Source: Buddleja alternifolia (Eukaryota; Streptophyta; Magnoliopsida; Lamiales; Scrophulariaceae). From it: DNA of 64,000 nucleotides. Position numbers and translations under genes: made by a program. Each line of letters starts with the position of its first letter. Position 1 is the stretch's first letter. This document shows, one piece after another, positions 1 to 10,910 of the stretch. The notes beneath the pieces are model-generated. The model did not search any database. It saw only the letters and a list, made by a program, of their open reading frames with translations, and was not told where the DNA came from. The stretch is taken from positions 7,317,246 through 7,381,245 of the forward strand of contig CM033402.1 of NCBI GenBank assembly GCA_019426215.1, written 5' to 3'.

Positions 1-1
1 A

Positions 2-726
2 AAAGATGGAGGTAAGCTATTAAAGGATGCTAAACTTTTTCGACAACTTGTAGGTAGTTTAATTTATTTAACTATCACAAGACCAGAGATTGCTTATTCT
101 GTTAGTGTAATCTCCCAGATCATGCAATGTCCAAGAACTTCTCACTTAGATGCAGCAAGAAGAATTCTACGCTATATAAAAGGCTCTCTTGATTATGGTC
201 TTTTGTATGTGCAAAGTGGAAGTTTCCTATTAAATGGTTTTACTGATGCAGATTGGGGAGGAAATGCGAATGATAGACATTCAACAACAGGATATTGTTT
301 CAATACTGGTTCAGCAGTAATATCATGGTGTAGCAAGAAGCAATATGTGGTTGCTTTACTAGTACGGAAGCAGAATATGTGGCAGCAACCATGGCTGCAC
401 AAGAATGTGTATGGTTAAAGAGATTGATGGGAGACATGCTTTGCAAAACTGATTAAGCTGTACAAATCAAGTGTGACAATGAAAGTGCTATTAAACTTGC
501 ATCAAATCCAGTTTTCCATGGGCGAACAAAGCACATTGAAGTTCGTCATCACTATATTCGAGAGAAGGTGCTAGATCAAGAAATTGAGTTGAAGGGAATA
601 TCTACGAATGATCAAGTTGCAGACATATTCACTAAAGCTTTGGGAAAACCTAAGTTTGAATGCTTTAGAGCTGCGCTTGGACTTGGTAGTCGTAAGTATG
701 CACTATGGGGGAGTGTTAAAAATTAG
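2..726 (+). pseudogene. Copia retrotransposon pol, C-terminal part (reverse transcriptase end and RNase H), broken
   Basis: The reading frame from base 2 encodes the end of a Ty1/Copia polyprotein. It includes the post-RT segment with LVGSLIYL-type wording and an RNase H domain with a TDADWGG motif. Further on there is an ADIFTKAL-type C-terminus near 615-660. The frame is lost by a small indel near 348-352, and a TAA lies in frame near 451-453, so no functional enzyme is made. Copia RNase H would degrade the RNA strand during cDNA synthesis. The rest of the element lies to the left of the window. A purine-rich tract (about 704-713) follows the coding end, as expected just before a 3' LTR. 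Confidence 0.9.
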
Positions 727-980
727 TGCATCTACTGGACAAGTTTTTATTTATTTATTTCTATTATTCAATTCCTAATTGTAATGGGTAGACTGAGTCA
801 GTTTTAGAGTTTTGATTGGGTAGGATTTTTTGTTAGTAGTCAACATATTTTCAAGGAGTTTGTTAGCAGGTTTGCTTTATAATTTGCATTTTATGTAATC
901 TTTTATTTTCAAGTTCAAGGCAAATAAACTTTTATTCTCCAGCTTCTTTATTTTCTCTCCATTCCAAATACATTACTTCA
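714..980 (+). repeat. Probable 3' LTR of the left-edge Copia element
   Basis: It starts with TGTTAAAA directly after the purine tract that closes the pol remnant. It contains an AATAAA signal at 923-928 and a CT-rich segment, and it plausibly ends at a CA near 980. The matching 5' LTR is outside the window, so the right boundary is not proven. The short length is typical of Copia LTRs of this kind. Confidence 0.6.
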
Positions 981-1318
981 TCTGGTTTTTGTTTTATAAT
1001 TCAATTATCAATATAAAATTCTACATAAATAAATTTTTAGATAAAACTACATTTGATTCTTTATTGCTCTAGAAGGATAAGGACGGTTAAATCCATAAAT
1101 ATATTGAAATAAATATTAGTTTTTTTAGAAAGAAAAGTTGGTGAAATGAGTTTTTGGGATTGAAAAATATTATAAAAGATTTTGTTAGTTATAATATTTA
1201 TTTTAACGAGATTTTAGAAAAAGTTTCTTAATAATTATATAAATGTATTTAAAGTACTTACTACATTAAAATAACATTTGTTATCAATTTAAAAAACTAG
1301 CCAAACAATTCCTTAAGT

Positions 1319-1430
1319 TGAGGGACCATTTTGTTAAGTTTAATAGTTCAGGGACCATTTTGTTATATTTAATATTTCAGCGATCTAAATGAGACAAAGT
1401 GAATAGTTCAAGGGTACAAAGTGTATTTTA
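1319..1430. repeat. Remnant of a Mutator-like terminal arm
   Basis: Two copies of GGGACCATTTTGTTA and two weaker variants recur at about 30-base spacing, followed by a GTGTATTTTACCC-like terminus. This is the layout seen in the right arms of the complete elements at 34436-35105 and 53486-54470. No left arm was found, so this is either a truncated copy or one split by the neighbouring element. Confidence 0.45.
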
Positions 1431-2040
1431 CCCTACAAAAAATAACACATTGGTGACAATATTAAAGTTGTAACTAATTACATATATATATATATATATA
1501 TTAAGTGAATAGTTTTTATTGTTACAAAAATAGTTTTCACATGTGCAATAGTGACAAAAATTGTATACAAAGCGCCACTCTTGATAATTGGTCATGACAA
1601 AGAAATTGTTGTCCCTATTGATAATTAGTGACACATGTTTAGCAATAACAAATAAAGTTGTCAGTCTATTTGTGTGGTCACTAAGTTATCACTATATACG
1701 TGTCACTAATTGTCAATAGTGATAGTTTAACAAAACCTCTTGTCGTGACAAGATAAAAATTATTTTTACTCATCATATATATTTAGTAACAATTTAGATA
1801 TCGTCTCTTCAATTTTTTATCACTAATATGATATTGTTATGTAATGTTGATGGGATAAATTATCCTTATACACATGTCACTAATTGTCAATAGTGAAAAT
1901 TTTAAAAAAAAACTCTTGTCGTCACTAAAAATCATTATTATGACAAAATAAAAATTATTATTACTCATTATGTATATTTAGTAATACTTTAGTCATTGTC
2001 TCTTCAACTTTTTGTCACTAATATTATATTTTTTGTAATG
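1431..2040. mobile_element. CACTA-like non-autonomous element
   Basis: The left end reads CCCTACAAAAAATA and the right end reads TATTTTTTGTAATG. Both are one or two changes from a CACTACAAAAAA-type terminal inverted repeat. The flanking triplet TTA is present on both sides (1428-1430 and 2041-2043), and CACTA elements make 3-bp duplications. The interior is full of GTGACAA / TTGTCACTA wording. Two related right-half segments (about 1690-1860 and 1860-2040) indicate an internal duplication. There is no coding capacity. The left end overlaps the end of a Mutator-like arm, so the exact left boundary is less sure. Confidence 0.6.
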
Positions 2041-2089
2041 TTAACGGGATAAGTATAATGATTTTTAATTGTTTTAACTTTGATTGAGA

Positions 2090-2345
2090 TGAAATTGTGA
2101 TAGTAGTTTTGACTAATTTTGCCAAGTACATAAATTGATTATCAAACTAGCAAATAGTGGCACATTTATAAGAACAATAATGATGTGTAATTAAGTTGTC
2201 ACTATCAACCTATAGTGGCATGTATATTCACTGTGATAACTAAGTGACTACAATAAAATTTATCACATTGATTGAATTATATACTGTATTTGTGTTGTAA
2301 TTAAATCGTCACTATACATATTAGTTTGAACTGTATTTATTGTTC
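2090..2345. repeat. Further CACTA-like internal sequence fragment, ending in a poly-A tract
   Basis: The TTGTCACTAT / ATAGTGGCA wording of the adjacent element continues here without recognisable ends. A run of about 20 A follows at 2351-2370. A similar short fragment with TGTCACTAATGGTC lies near 3600-3720. Confidence 0.4.
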
Positions 2346-2598
2346 TTTCTCAAAAAAAAAAAAAAAAAAAAATTGCTTAACATCTTTGCTAACTTTCTTT
2401 CAACAAGATGAAGTTATAATTAAATAAAATGTAAAGCAACAATAATAAAGATGTTACTGTTTATATATTGAATAACAAATGTACTTAATGACTTGACCAA
2501 AAGACTCGTTATCACACCGTGTCAGTTACTCTAAATATCCGTGAAATTGTAAATTTTGTCCTTCAAATTGTAAATATCCGTGTAAGTTACTACAAATT

Positions 2599-3063
2599 GG
2601 TCTCATTTAGTTTGAAAGACGGGATAAAATTGATAAGATAGATAAATTGGGATAGCACTGTTCATATATGGATTTATCAATCTATCAAGTTGTTTGGTAT
2701 GTAGGATTATATTTTCAGTTAATCCTACATTTAGTCCTATCTTACGTTTTGAATATTGGATTGTTTGTATGACAAGGTTGAATTTACACATATAACCTTG
2801 AGTACATGTCATAACATTAGAGGACAAATTAGTTAAAGAAAAAGGTTTTTAAGGGATAAAATCAGAAATCAAACTTTTTAATTTGCTACCCAACAAATTG
2901 GATTAAATTATCTCACCCCCCTTGGTAGGATAAGTTATCACCTAAATCAAGGATAAAAATCCGGGCCGTGAATCAATCATGGACCCTGGTCTATAATGCC
3001 AAACGTATGAATAGGTTAGATTAAATAATCTATCAACCCTTATCAAACAAACCAAACGAGTCC
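2599..3063. mobile_element. MITE-like element with imperfect terminal inverted repeats
   Basis: The left end GGTCTCATTTAGTTTG matches the reverse complement of the right end, GGACTCGTTTGGTTTG, at 13 of 16 positions. The interior is AT-rich and noncoding. Ends of this wording are common in plant MITEs. I could not find a clean target duplication, so the superfamily is left open. Confidence 0.5.
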
Positions 3064-4865
3064 TCATAGGATAGGATTGTTTTAGTTTTAATCTCGTGCT
3101 TTATGTGATTTTAAAAGAAGTTTCAATAATTTGAACAATTTGCAATGTTAGTCCTACTTTTAAGCAACGTTAGTTCCACGCTTTATATTTCGTCAATAGT
3201 TAACGAAAAAACTAACGGAGTTGACTAATCCGTTAAATATTAACGAAATAGTTAACTAAAATTTGCATTGTGCCCCCTGAACTATACAAGCTCTATCAAA
3301 CTCTCCATTAACCAAAATAATGAAACTTATCCCTTGAAAAATTAAGAAAAATACTTAAAAATCTGATGGTTTTTGTTTTGTTTCCTTTTTTTTTTTAGGG
3401 GGATGATTTACAAAAAAAAAATGTTTTGTGGTGTTTGATATAAACTATATCAGTTAGGGGGCAAAATGTAATGTTTATTTGACAATTCTTTTAATTTTTT
3501 TCATCAATTTTTAATAAAAATTAAAGCGAGGGACTAAAAATAAATGGCTCTATCTTATGGGATTTACTTACCTTACTGTATTTGTATTATAGTTGAGTAG
3601 GACAAGTGTCACTAATGGTCAATATAACTTTAAAAGACTTATTATACGTTAATGAAAAACAATATTAGTGATAATTTTTCTATTATCATTCAATATTCTA
3701 TCACTAATATAAATTTTGTTTATTGAAAACAAGTACTTACATGCTCTTGCTTTACATATCAATTAAGTTAATCTAAATAATCCTTGCACTTTTTGCGAAG
3801 TGAAATTTTACTCGTGAAGGCCCTTCATTGTTCATGAATGCCAAAGTTGAGCAATTAATTAGTTTCACAATTCTACTCTCTTAGAGAACTAACGCAACTT
3901 AAAGCTCACTCTTCATTATAAGTTGATGTAACCACTATTCTGTTATTCCATGAACTTGGGAATGGAATGGAAATACAAAGACGGGCCTTTGAATCTGCTT
4001 TTAGAGTGACAAGTCCATTTGTAAAATAGAATTTCCACGACAAAACGCTTTTAGAAATGCAAAGTGTTTGATAAAAATGCAATATAATTATGTGGCTTGT
4101 TGTAGAAGTGTAATAAAAAAAAAAGTTCGAAAGGATCACTAATATAAATTTTTTTTCAAGTGGATTTTTAGTATATGACTTCCTTTAAAAAACTAATCAA
4201 TTAACAAATAGATAACACTTTTACCAGTGGACTTTCATCCGACCAGGAGTTTCATTTGAGATGGGTTACCAAATGTTCTCTAAATATCTTTCGGAAACTA
4301 GATAGAACCCCCACCCCTCATGTGGCAACCGCACATTGGTATCCCACCCCCAACACAGCTCAGATTATTTTGGCAAAATAGTGGTTCATATTGTATTCTA
4401 TTTCATTTATCAAAAATTTGAAAAATGATATGTACTATGTATACTTGTCGTGCATGGATGAAATAGGATATAAGGCGATACATTATTTTTGGAATAAAAA
4501 TTACGAAAACCTTAACACAGAATAAAACCAAAAAAAGAATTGAAATTGATCTAAATTGTTTCATTAACGATTTTGGTGGGCTTGTAATTAATTACAAGGA
4601 TATTTTGAAATTTTCAAAACCTTAACACAGATAAATATTAAGTAATATTAAATGGAATAAAAGTAAAAAGAATTAACATATTACCACATTCCTACTAGGG
4701 CATATTGAAAAGTACACACGTACTACTTCTGAAGTATAAATTTACGTTTCTGGTTCCGCGAAAATATACTATAATTCTTCACTACCCTCCTAGCAGCTAC
4801 AAATAATCGTTATTCAAAATACTTATTCACCACCTTCTTAGTAAGACTAGAGTAAGAGACCGCCT
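3064..4865. other. Gene-free AT-rich stretch
   Basis: No gene was seen. It holds a GGGACTAAAA-type dispersed-repeat fragment (about 3150-3540), a CACTA-like fragment (about 3600-3720) and low-complexity AT sequence. The few open frames are short and without recognisable domains. Confidence 0.6.
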
Positions 4866-5322
4866 GGGAAATTTACATTTTTTGTCACATAACTTAGCTC
4901 AAATTTTAATTTGGTCCCTTTTGTTACGGATTTCACATATTTAGTTCTACAACTTTCAAAATGTCTCACATTTAATTACAATCGAAGTTTCTGTCCAAAA
5001 TTTAACGGTGAATTCCGTTAGTCAAGCTTTTGATCGGGTTTTTTGAGGAGATTTTGTGCGTGAGTGATACATGATATTGAATAAAAATATCGCGATATTG
5101 AATATAATCTATGTGTGAGTGCATTCATGTATGAATTCGCCCCCAAAAAATTGGCCAAAAGGTAGACTAATGGAGTTGGCTGTTAAATTTCGAATGAAAA
5201 CTTTGGTTGGGACTAAATGTGAGATTTTTTTAAGGTTATAGGACCAAATGTGAGAAATTCGTAACGAATGGAACCAAAATTGAACTTGAACAAAATTATG
5301 AGATGAAAAATGCAATTTTCCC
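4866..5322. mobile_element. Mutator-like MITE, family 1, copy 1
   Basis: The ends are GGGAAATTTACA and, at the right, the inverted TGCAATTTTCCC. Both arms extend for well over 100 bases. The flanks GAGACCGCCT (4856-4865) and GAGACCTCTT (5323-5332) match at 8 of 10 positions and look like an aged 10-bp target duplication. Within the left arm, GGTCC-like motifs start at about 4877, 4907, 4937 and 4968. It has no coding capacity. The same family, inverted, occurs at 52878-53335 with almost the same length. Confidence 0.8.
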
Positions 5323-6012
5323 GAGACCTCTTCTACCTTAAATAAGAAATTGCAAAATAAATCTTTAACAACAAGTGTTCTCCGACTTATGAAGAATGGA
5401 GCTTGATGAAATTTTGAGGCTCAGGCCTGATAATGTGTAGAGCTTGAGCTCGACAAGCTTGTTTTAATAAGTCGAGCTCCAGTTCAAGCTTTGCATGCTG
5501 GACTTTTTTGGGACCAGCTAAACTTTCAATGTTCTTAAACAAATTCATAAAACAATAAAAAGTATTACTAAGCTCGCGAGCTCATGCACAAAAGCAATGG
5601 AGCTTGAGCGTGAAAAGGCTTGAGTTAGAAGCAAGATCTTGTCAGTTCCGCTCGCCATTTTAGCAACCGAACATCTCATTCCACAACCAGCCCTTGCTCG
5701 ACTTGTAACCCTAGCTAAAGTATCGTTCACGTAGGGGTAAAATGTAACGCCCCACTTATTAAATCACTATCTGAGTTCTAATTATTTTATACTTTCACAT
5801 GACCTCACTTGACTATTAAAGGTTTTAGTCAGAAAACCTCATATATCGCAACACAATGAATACTTATTTTTCAGTATTATGATGTAATCTAAATTCACTA
5901 AATATTTGAGTCAATTTAGTTAAACTTTTCCCTCAAATTCAAATTTTTGAACTTGAATGCAAATTTAATGAACTAAGATTGGCGCAGTTTCCAATAAAGT
6001 GGCTTATGTAGT
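5323..6012. other. Gene-free stretch with GAGCTTGAGCTCG-type dispersed repeat
   Basis: About 5390-5730 repeats words such as GAGCTTGAGC, AAGCTTG and CTCGCGAGCTC. Related wording recurs at 18590-19135, 34385-34420, 35145-35350 and 58190-58500. No protein or RNA gene was recognised. Confidence 0.5.
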
Positions 6013-7054
6013 TGATAAGTGTTTTATATGCCTAGTAATCTCGTATATTTTAATGCTTTTATTCGATATTTGATGCTAAATATTTGCCTAAAGTCTTGAT
6101 GTTATCTTGTAGAATCATTCAAAGACATTTCAGAAAAATGAAGAAAATAGCAAGGATAATAGAAACGGTTTTCCAAGCACAGCAATAGCATTTCTATCAT
6201 AACTCATTCCATTAATATTCAGTTAGCTTCACTCTCATTCCATTGTAAAGCTAAGAGATGTAGCTACATTTTATATGTTGAAGACAAAGATCAAAAATGT
6301 CCATAAGAAGATAAAAAACACAATGAAAGTCAATAGAGCGGAAGATCAAAATGAAGTATCACTTTGTGATGGATTTTTAGTATCTTTAACAAATGGATCA
6401 GTTATTGGGTCCATCTAAAGAGTTGTATATCTATGTTTTAAATTTTTATAGCAACTTGAATAGTTTTAATCTGATATCTATAGAGAGAGATATGGCAAAT
6501 TTACCAAAACTGCGTATGAGGCTGCTGCGAGCAAAAACGTTCGCCGTAGCACGAGAGAAAGGGAGCTTCTGTCAGCTCGCACTGCAGTGAGCTACAACGC
6601 GAGCCGTCCATCTTGGATCCAAATCTGAGCCTATAAATAGGCCCTTAACCCATTTTATGGTATCTTTCCCCCAAGTATTGTTTCTTTTTTTAGTTTTGCA
6701 CTTTTTGAGATATTGGAGCTTTGAAGATGAATTTTAGAGACTAAAAACCTTATCCGGCCAATTGTAATATGAATTCATCATCTTGATTTGTGAGATTTGT
6801 TCTCAATCTATTTTTTTCTAATTGAGTATTTGATTTTCTTGATTACATGCCGAGTGTTTGATGAAATGCTTGGCTTAGTTGTACACTTTGTTCTTGTGTT
6901 TCATTAATCCATTGCTAGTTAAGGTTTAATTGCTATCAATTAGGGCCTTATTTAGTAGCAACTACGGATTAATATTGATGAATGATTGATATTAGGTCTC
7001 TAATGGAAAATCAATGTCATTAAGTTTAATTCATGCTAGGTGGTTAGCTCTTGA
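6013..7054 (+). repeat. Gypsy-type solo LTR, left part (interrupted by the Copia insertion)
   Basis: It begins with TGATAAGTG, and the continuation at 16010-16516 ends with CGCATCA, giving inverted TGAT/ATCA ends. The flanks GTAGT (6008-6012) and GTAAT (16517-16521) look like a 5-bp target duplication with one change. No internal domain or second LTR lies between the halves apart from the nested Copia element, so this is best read as a solo LTR of about 1.55 kb produced by LTR-LTR recombination. A TATA-like box sits at 6632-6639. Assignment to Gypsy rests on the LTR wording and is an inference. Confidence 0.7.
6632..6639 (+). promoter_or_regulatory. TATA-like box in the solo LTR
   Basis: TATAAATA is set in a CCTATAAATAGGCCC context, the usual look of plant retrotransposon LTR promoters. 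Whether it still drives transcription cannot be told from sequence. Confidence 0.5.
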
Positions 7055-9157
7055 TGTTAGAGTTTATGCCTGGCGCACCAATTTTGAGCTCTATTTTATG
7101 TAATAATAACTCTAGCTAAACGGTCTTTTTCATATAAATAAAGTTAATCTTTTGGCATTCTTTATTCGTGTATATAGCTTGGTCTCAACTTAGAATAAAG
7201 TCCCGAAGGATCACACATGGCTATGGGACATCATTGCGCATCGGGAATGGCAATGATGGAATATGTCTCCAAGACTGTGATCCTTAAACATATATTCCAA
7301 GTCGTCAATGAGCTCGTCGAGATGAAAGGATATCGATGAGACCCAAAAGACTTGCTTATATGATGCATACTCTTGCTAGAGTGTATCTCGTTCCATAGAT
7401 ATTGGCATGGTGAAAGCCTACGCATATATGAAGGTTCCTATTGTGGGAATAGGTATACTAAACAACCCTATGGAAGTTCCATTAAATGGAATCCCAGTCG
7501 AATTTGGAACTTCCAGTGGTCTTGTAGTATAAGAGTAATCCTTAGGACCTGAGGTTCCATTGGATGTCTTATACGCAATCGAACATGTCTTGATTTGTTA
7601 CATGATTACTTAGATGATCGCAAATGGGCAAAATCAGACATGGGCTGATTGTGTATGAAGACACGTGAGAATCAAGATGGGATCGATCTCTGACATTAGT
7701 CTTGTTAGTGAATCTCCTATGTTTACATAGTGAATCGACTTTAGGAGTCTTCGGCCGAAGTATGATATCTAAAGAGGCGTAGGGTTTCCTCATTTAGATA
7801 GTCGAAAGTCGATCTCACCGTATTTGGGAAACATAGTTATTGAATTAATAAAGCTTCGACCTTAACCACTGCTCTAGATTCAATCGGGAGATTAGATGGA
7901 GGGATCTTACTTATACAAGGATCAAGATCACGAAAGGTGTATCTTTATCTTAGTCTTTGTCTAGGTCTTCGTGGCCCGTTGCTAGACAGTAACCACGATT
8001 TGTAAGTGTCGAGAATTAATATGGTGATATATTCGAGGCTTGATTAAATCAAAGGAATGATTTAATCTAGTGCTTTCTACTTTAGGAAAGCACACTAGCA
8101 CTTTGGGAAAGTGTACTTACTACTAGATAGTAGACGAGCCTAAGGGGTCACACACTTAACTCGTGAGAGTCAGTGCTTATATGATGTTATTAATCAATTT
8201 AAGAAAATTGAGAAAATTAGGAAAGTCTAGTCCTCTCCTAATATGGAATATGAATTAATTGAGGGGATTCAATTAATTTGACTACTTTAATTAATCTTGT
8301 AGAATTAATTAAATTAATGGACCTAGTAGAGTCCAAGTATTTTATTTAGTTGGGCTTGGTCCAAATTAAATAAATAAGTCAATTGGAATAAGTAAATATA
8401 ATTAAACGAGTTTTAATTATATGGGAATATTTAATTGATGGGTTTAGCCCATAATTAAATATGGAGTCAAGAATTAATTCTTGGACTCCAAATAAGGATG
8501 ATGGCCGATTTTTTGGGCCCTTGGCAGCTGGATTCGAAATCTAGGTAAAGAAGGAAAGGGTTTTCTTCTTCTCCAAGTCTTGCAGTTGAATGAGGACTCT
8601 AGGGTTCCTATTCTATATATATGTGAGTGCAAGACTAAAACCCAAAGCTTTTGAGGAGTGCAAAATTTGAACCCCCAGCTGGAAAATTAAGAGAGAATTT
8701 TCCTTGTCATCCTTAAGCCAAAAATCGCCCCCTTCCCTTGTTCCAACAAGACATCGTTTTGTTCATGTGTTGAACTTAACGATTTACATATTCCATTCCT
8801 TCACATATTCAAGCCTAGGTTTTAGACTTGGATCTATTTCGTTGGCTAGCACCAATAATGAAGTAAGTGGTAACTTGAACGAGATGTGGATACATCTTAG
8901 AGGTGCGATGTTTGGAGCACTAAAATCGGGGATACAATTGACGGGTGATTTTCTCCAAGAAATCGTGTGAAATTGCACCACATGGTTGAAAAGATCCAAG
9001 ATTGTTGCTGCGAGAATTTAATCAAGAGGTACTAATTCTCGCAACCTTCTCTATAGCATAGTCGAGCACACCATTATTCTTGTTTAAGGTGCTTGAACGT
9101 TTAATTTTTTAAATTTCGCTGCCACGAGCCACTCGGGGAATAGAACCCAACCCAACA
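7055..9157 (+). repeat. 5' LTR of the nested Copia element (about 2.1 kb)
   Basis: It starts with TGTTAGAG and ends with CCCAACA. The end is fixed by the primer-binding site immediately downstream and by the same end at 16004. Candidate TATA sequences are TATAAATA at 7133-7140 and TATATATAT at 8614-8622; the second would leave a U3 of about 1.5 kb. A 10-bp perfect stem (9009-9018 with 9034-9043) lies close to the primer-binding site. An open frame of 88 codons at 8704-8970 has no recognisable domain and is probably chance. Confidence 0.9.
8042..8489. repeat. Run of consecutive inverted repeats inside the 5' LTR
   Basis: At least eleven inverted repeats lie head to tail. Arms, by position: 8042-8050/8059-8067; 8070-8077/8086-8093; 8099-8104/8108-8113; 8120-8125/8128-8133; 8194-8200/8205-8211; 8216-8222/8236-8242; 8253-8262/8269-8278; 8286-8295/8304-8313; 8341-8348/8367-8374; 8396-8406/8412-8422; 8427-8436 plus 8438-8442 with 8448-8452 plus 8453-8462; 8463-8475/8476-8489. 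Most stems are perfect and loops are short. The same series is present in the 3' LTR (14890-15336). The function is unknown. Confidence 0.85.
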
Positions 9158-9158
9158 G

Positions 9159-9175
9159 TGGTATCAGAGCCATGG
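9159..9175 (+). other. Primer-binding site, initiator tRNA-Met type
   Basis: TGGTATCAGAGCCATGG starts one base after the LTR end. TGGTATCAGAGC is the standard plant Copia primer-binding site complementary to the 3' end of initiator methionine tRNA, where minus-strand cDNA synthesis starts. Confidence 0.92.
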
Positions 9176-10910
9176 TTGGCTCGATTAAGCTATATAATGT
9201 GTTAGCATGTTTTATTTACGCGTATGTAAATTGGTGCATGCTAAAAATATGTTCGTCGTTTAGAATAATTGATTTTCCGATTGGGATAGAATTGGTAGTT
9301 TTGTGAAAACCTTTTTGGTTTTGAAAATTCAATTGGAAAAGATGAATCTTGGGTGTGTGTGGATTTATTTGGATGGTGAAGGATGATTTTGGAATCACCG
9401 GTGGCAGGACGTTGTGAGATAATCCGGCCGAAGGCTCAATTGTCGAGTGATTATGCCTGGCCCGAGGTGGGATCGAATTCGTCCATCATTAACTGAACGA
9501 GTCACTCATGGATGAAAAAGGAAAAAATCTCGTACAACAACAGGTGTTGTCGCCCGCACCCAGGCGCGGGGTGACTGGCGCCCAGGCGCCGGCAGGCGAG
9601 ACCTGGTGGTCTTGCCTCTGCCGGTGGAGCTTGGGCGCGGCCATGTTAGTGCTTAGGCGCCGCCAGGTCGGCGCCCAGGCGTGGTCAACAGATTCGGATT
9701 GAAAATTTTTCTCCCTTTTTATGCCGAAAGGTCGGATAACCTAAGAACCTGACCCTAGTTAATTGTTTAGAAACCTATAATTTCTGAAAAGGGTTTTGGA
9801 AATTGAAAATCGATATTATCCCGATGAAATTTGCAATTTTGTTTAGACGACGGGTGGGTAAATTTTGGATATCGCATATATATGTTTGTTGCTTGGCATG
9901 CTTATGTGATGGGGATGAACCACGAGCCTAGTCTATGATGTATGGTTTTCATTGTATGTAATATTCTAGAGTTGTAAAAATAGTCGATTTGGCTTTTACT
10001 TTTCTGTCAAGTAGATTAGTAGTAGTTGATAGACTATGTAATCGAAGACGAAGCCAAGACTCGACGACTTGCATGCTGTGGTGGAACCCATTGTAATAGT
10101 CTAGTTGTTTTTATTTTCTAGAATGTCCTGGCCCACTTTGGCTTAGTGGGTTAGTAAGTTAGGGCTCGAGGTGGTTCATCCTCAATTTACCGCTTTATGA
10201 GATGTTTATTTATCTTTCCAATACGATATGTGATATGTTGTGAAATGCATGCATAGGATAGATAACTAAATAAGATAATTGTAATACTGATGAGACCTAC
10301 ATGTATGCAATGTAATTCCTTCCTTGAAAAATATTAGGCTAATGTGGAAATAGAATTGGAGTTCTATTTCCATTCCTTCCATCATAAGTAATTGCCATGT
10401 GATATGCCGTTTAAGTTCAAATCCATTTGCTCAGAAAATGGGGTGGGTTGAACCTAAGAAAGGCTGTGAGCATTACTAAGCATTTGATGCCCTATGGGAT
10501 TATCAGTTTCATTACTTAGCTCAGAAAATGGGGGTAATGGAATTGATGATTGGCCACGGGATATTTGATGGGTCGAGCCTAACATCGACTACCATGTGTT
10601 AGCTCGGAAAATGGGGCACATGCGAAAGATGAGGAAAAAGATCTTGAGAACTATCAAGGAAGATAGAAGGCTTGGTAAGGCTACTATTCAAACTAGTCAT
10701 ATGTTAGCTCAGAAAATGGGGCATATGATGAAGTTTGGGTAGATCTCAAGCCCACTAAAGAATTAACTATTCTTCGAATCACACCAAAAGGGTGGTGGGA
10801 TTTGGAAAAATAGTGGGAGACTTGTACAATTAAAGATCAAATTGTATAAGAACTTTATTTGAAAATACGTTACTTATTGTCTGCCTCGTACATTTTGTAG
10901 ATAACACGAA
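9176..10910 (+). other. Long untranslated leader of the Copia element
   Basis: About 1.7 kb separates the primer-binding site from the gag ATG. A GC-rich part (about 9550-9690) repeats AGGCGC / GGCGCC words. Positions 9911-9928 and 10163-10181 can pair over a distance of about 235 bases. A perfect 11-bp stem with a 6-base loop occupies 10345-10372. Four constant-loop hairpins follow at 10411-10740. No coding region was recognised; a 64-codon open frame in the GC-rich part is probably spurious. Confidence 0.7.
10411..10740 (+). repeat. Four hairpins with a constant 18-base loop in the Copia leader
   Basis: Loops at 10426-10443, 10516-10533, 10599-10616 and 10704-10721 read TTAGCTCAGAAAATGGGG, with one base changed in the first and one in the third. 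Each is closed directly by paired flanks of different sequence: 10411-10425/10444-10457 (one bulge, one mismatch); 10502-10515/10534-10547 (14 pairs, two of them G-U); 10593-10598/10617-10622 plus 10583-10586/10628-10631; 10696-10703/10722-10729 plus 10689-10694/10732-10737. The stems share no sequence with one another, yet all pair. This looks like a selected RNA structure. Confidence 0.85.

Noticed and set aside
10426..10721. The constant loop TTAGCTCAG resembles the tRNA D-arm / box A
   Set aside because: Only about the first eight bases fit box A, no box B lies at tRNA distance, and the flanks form simple stems rather than a cloverleaf.
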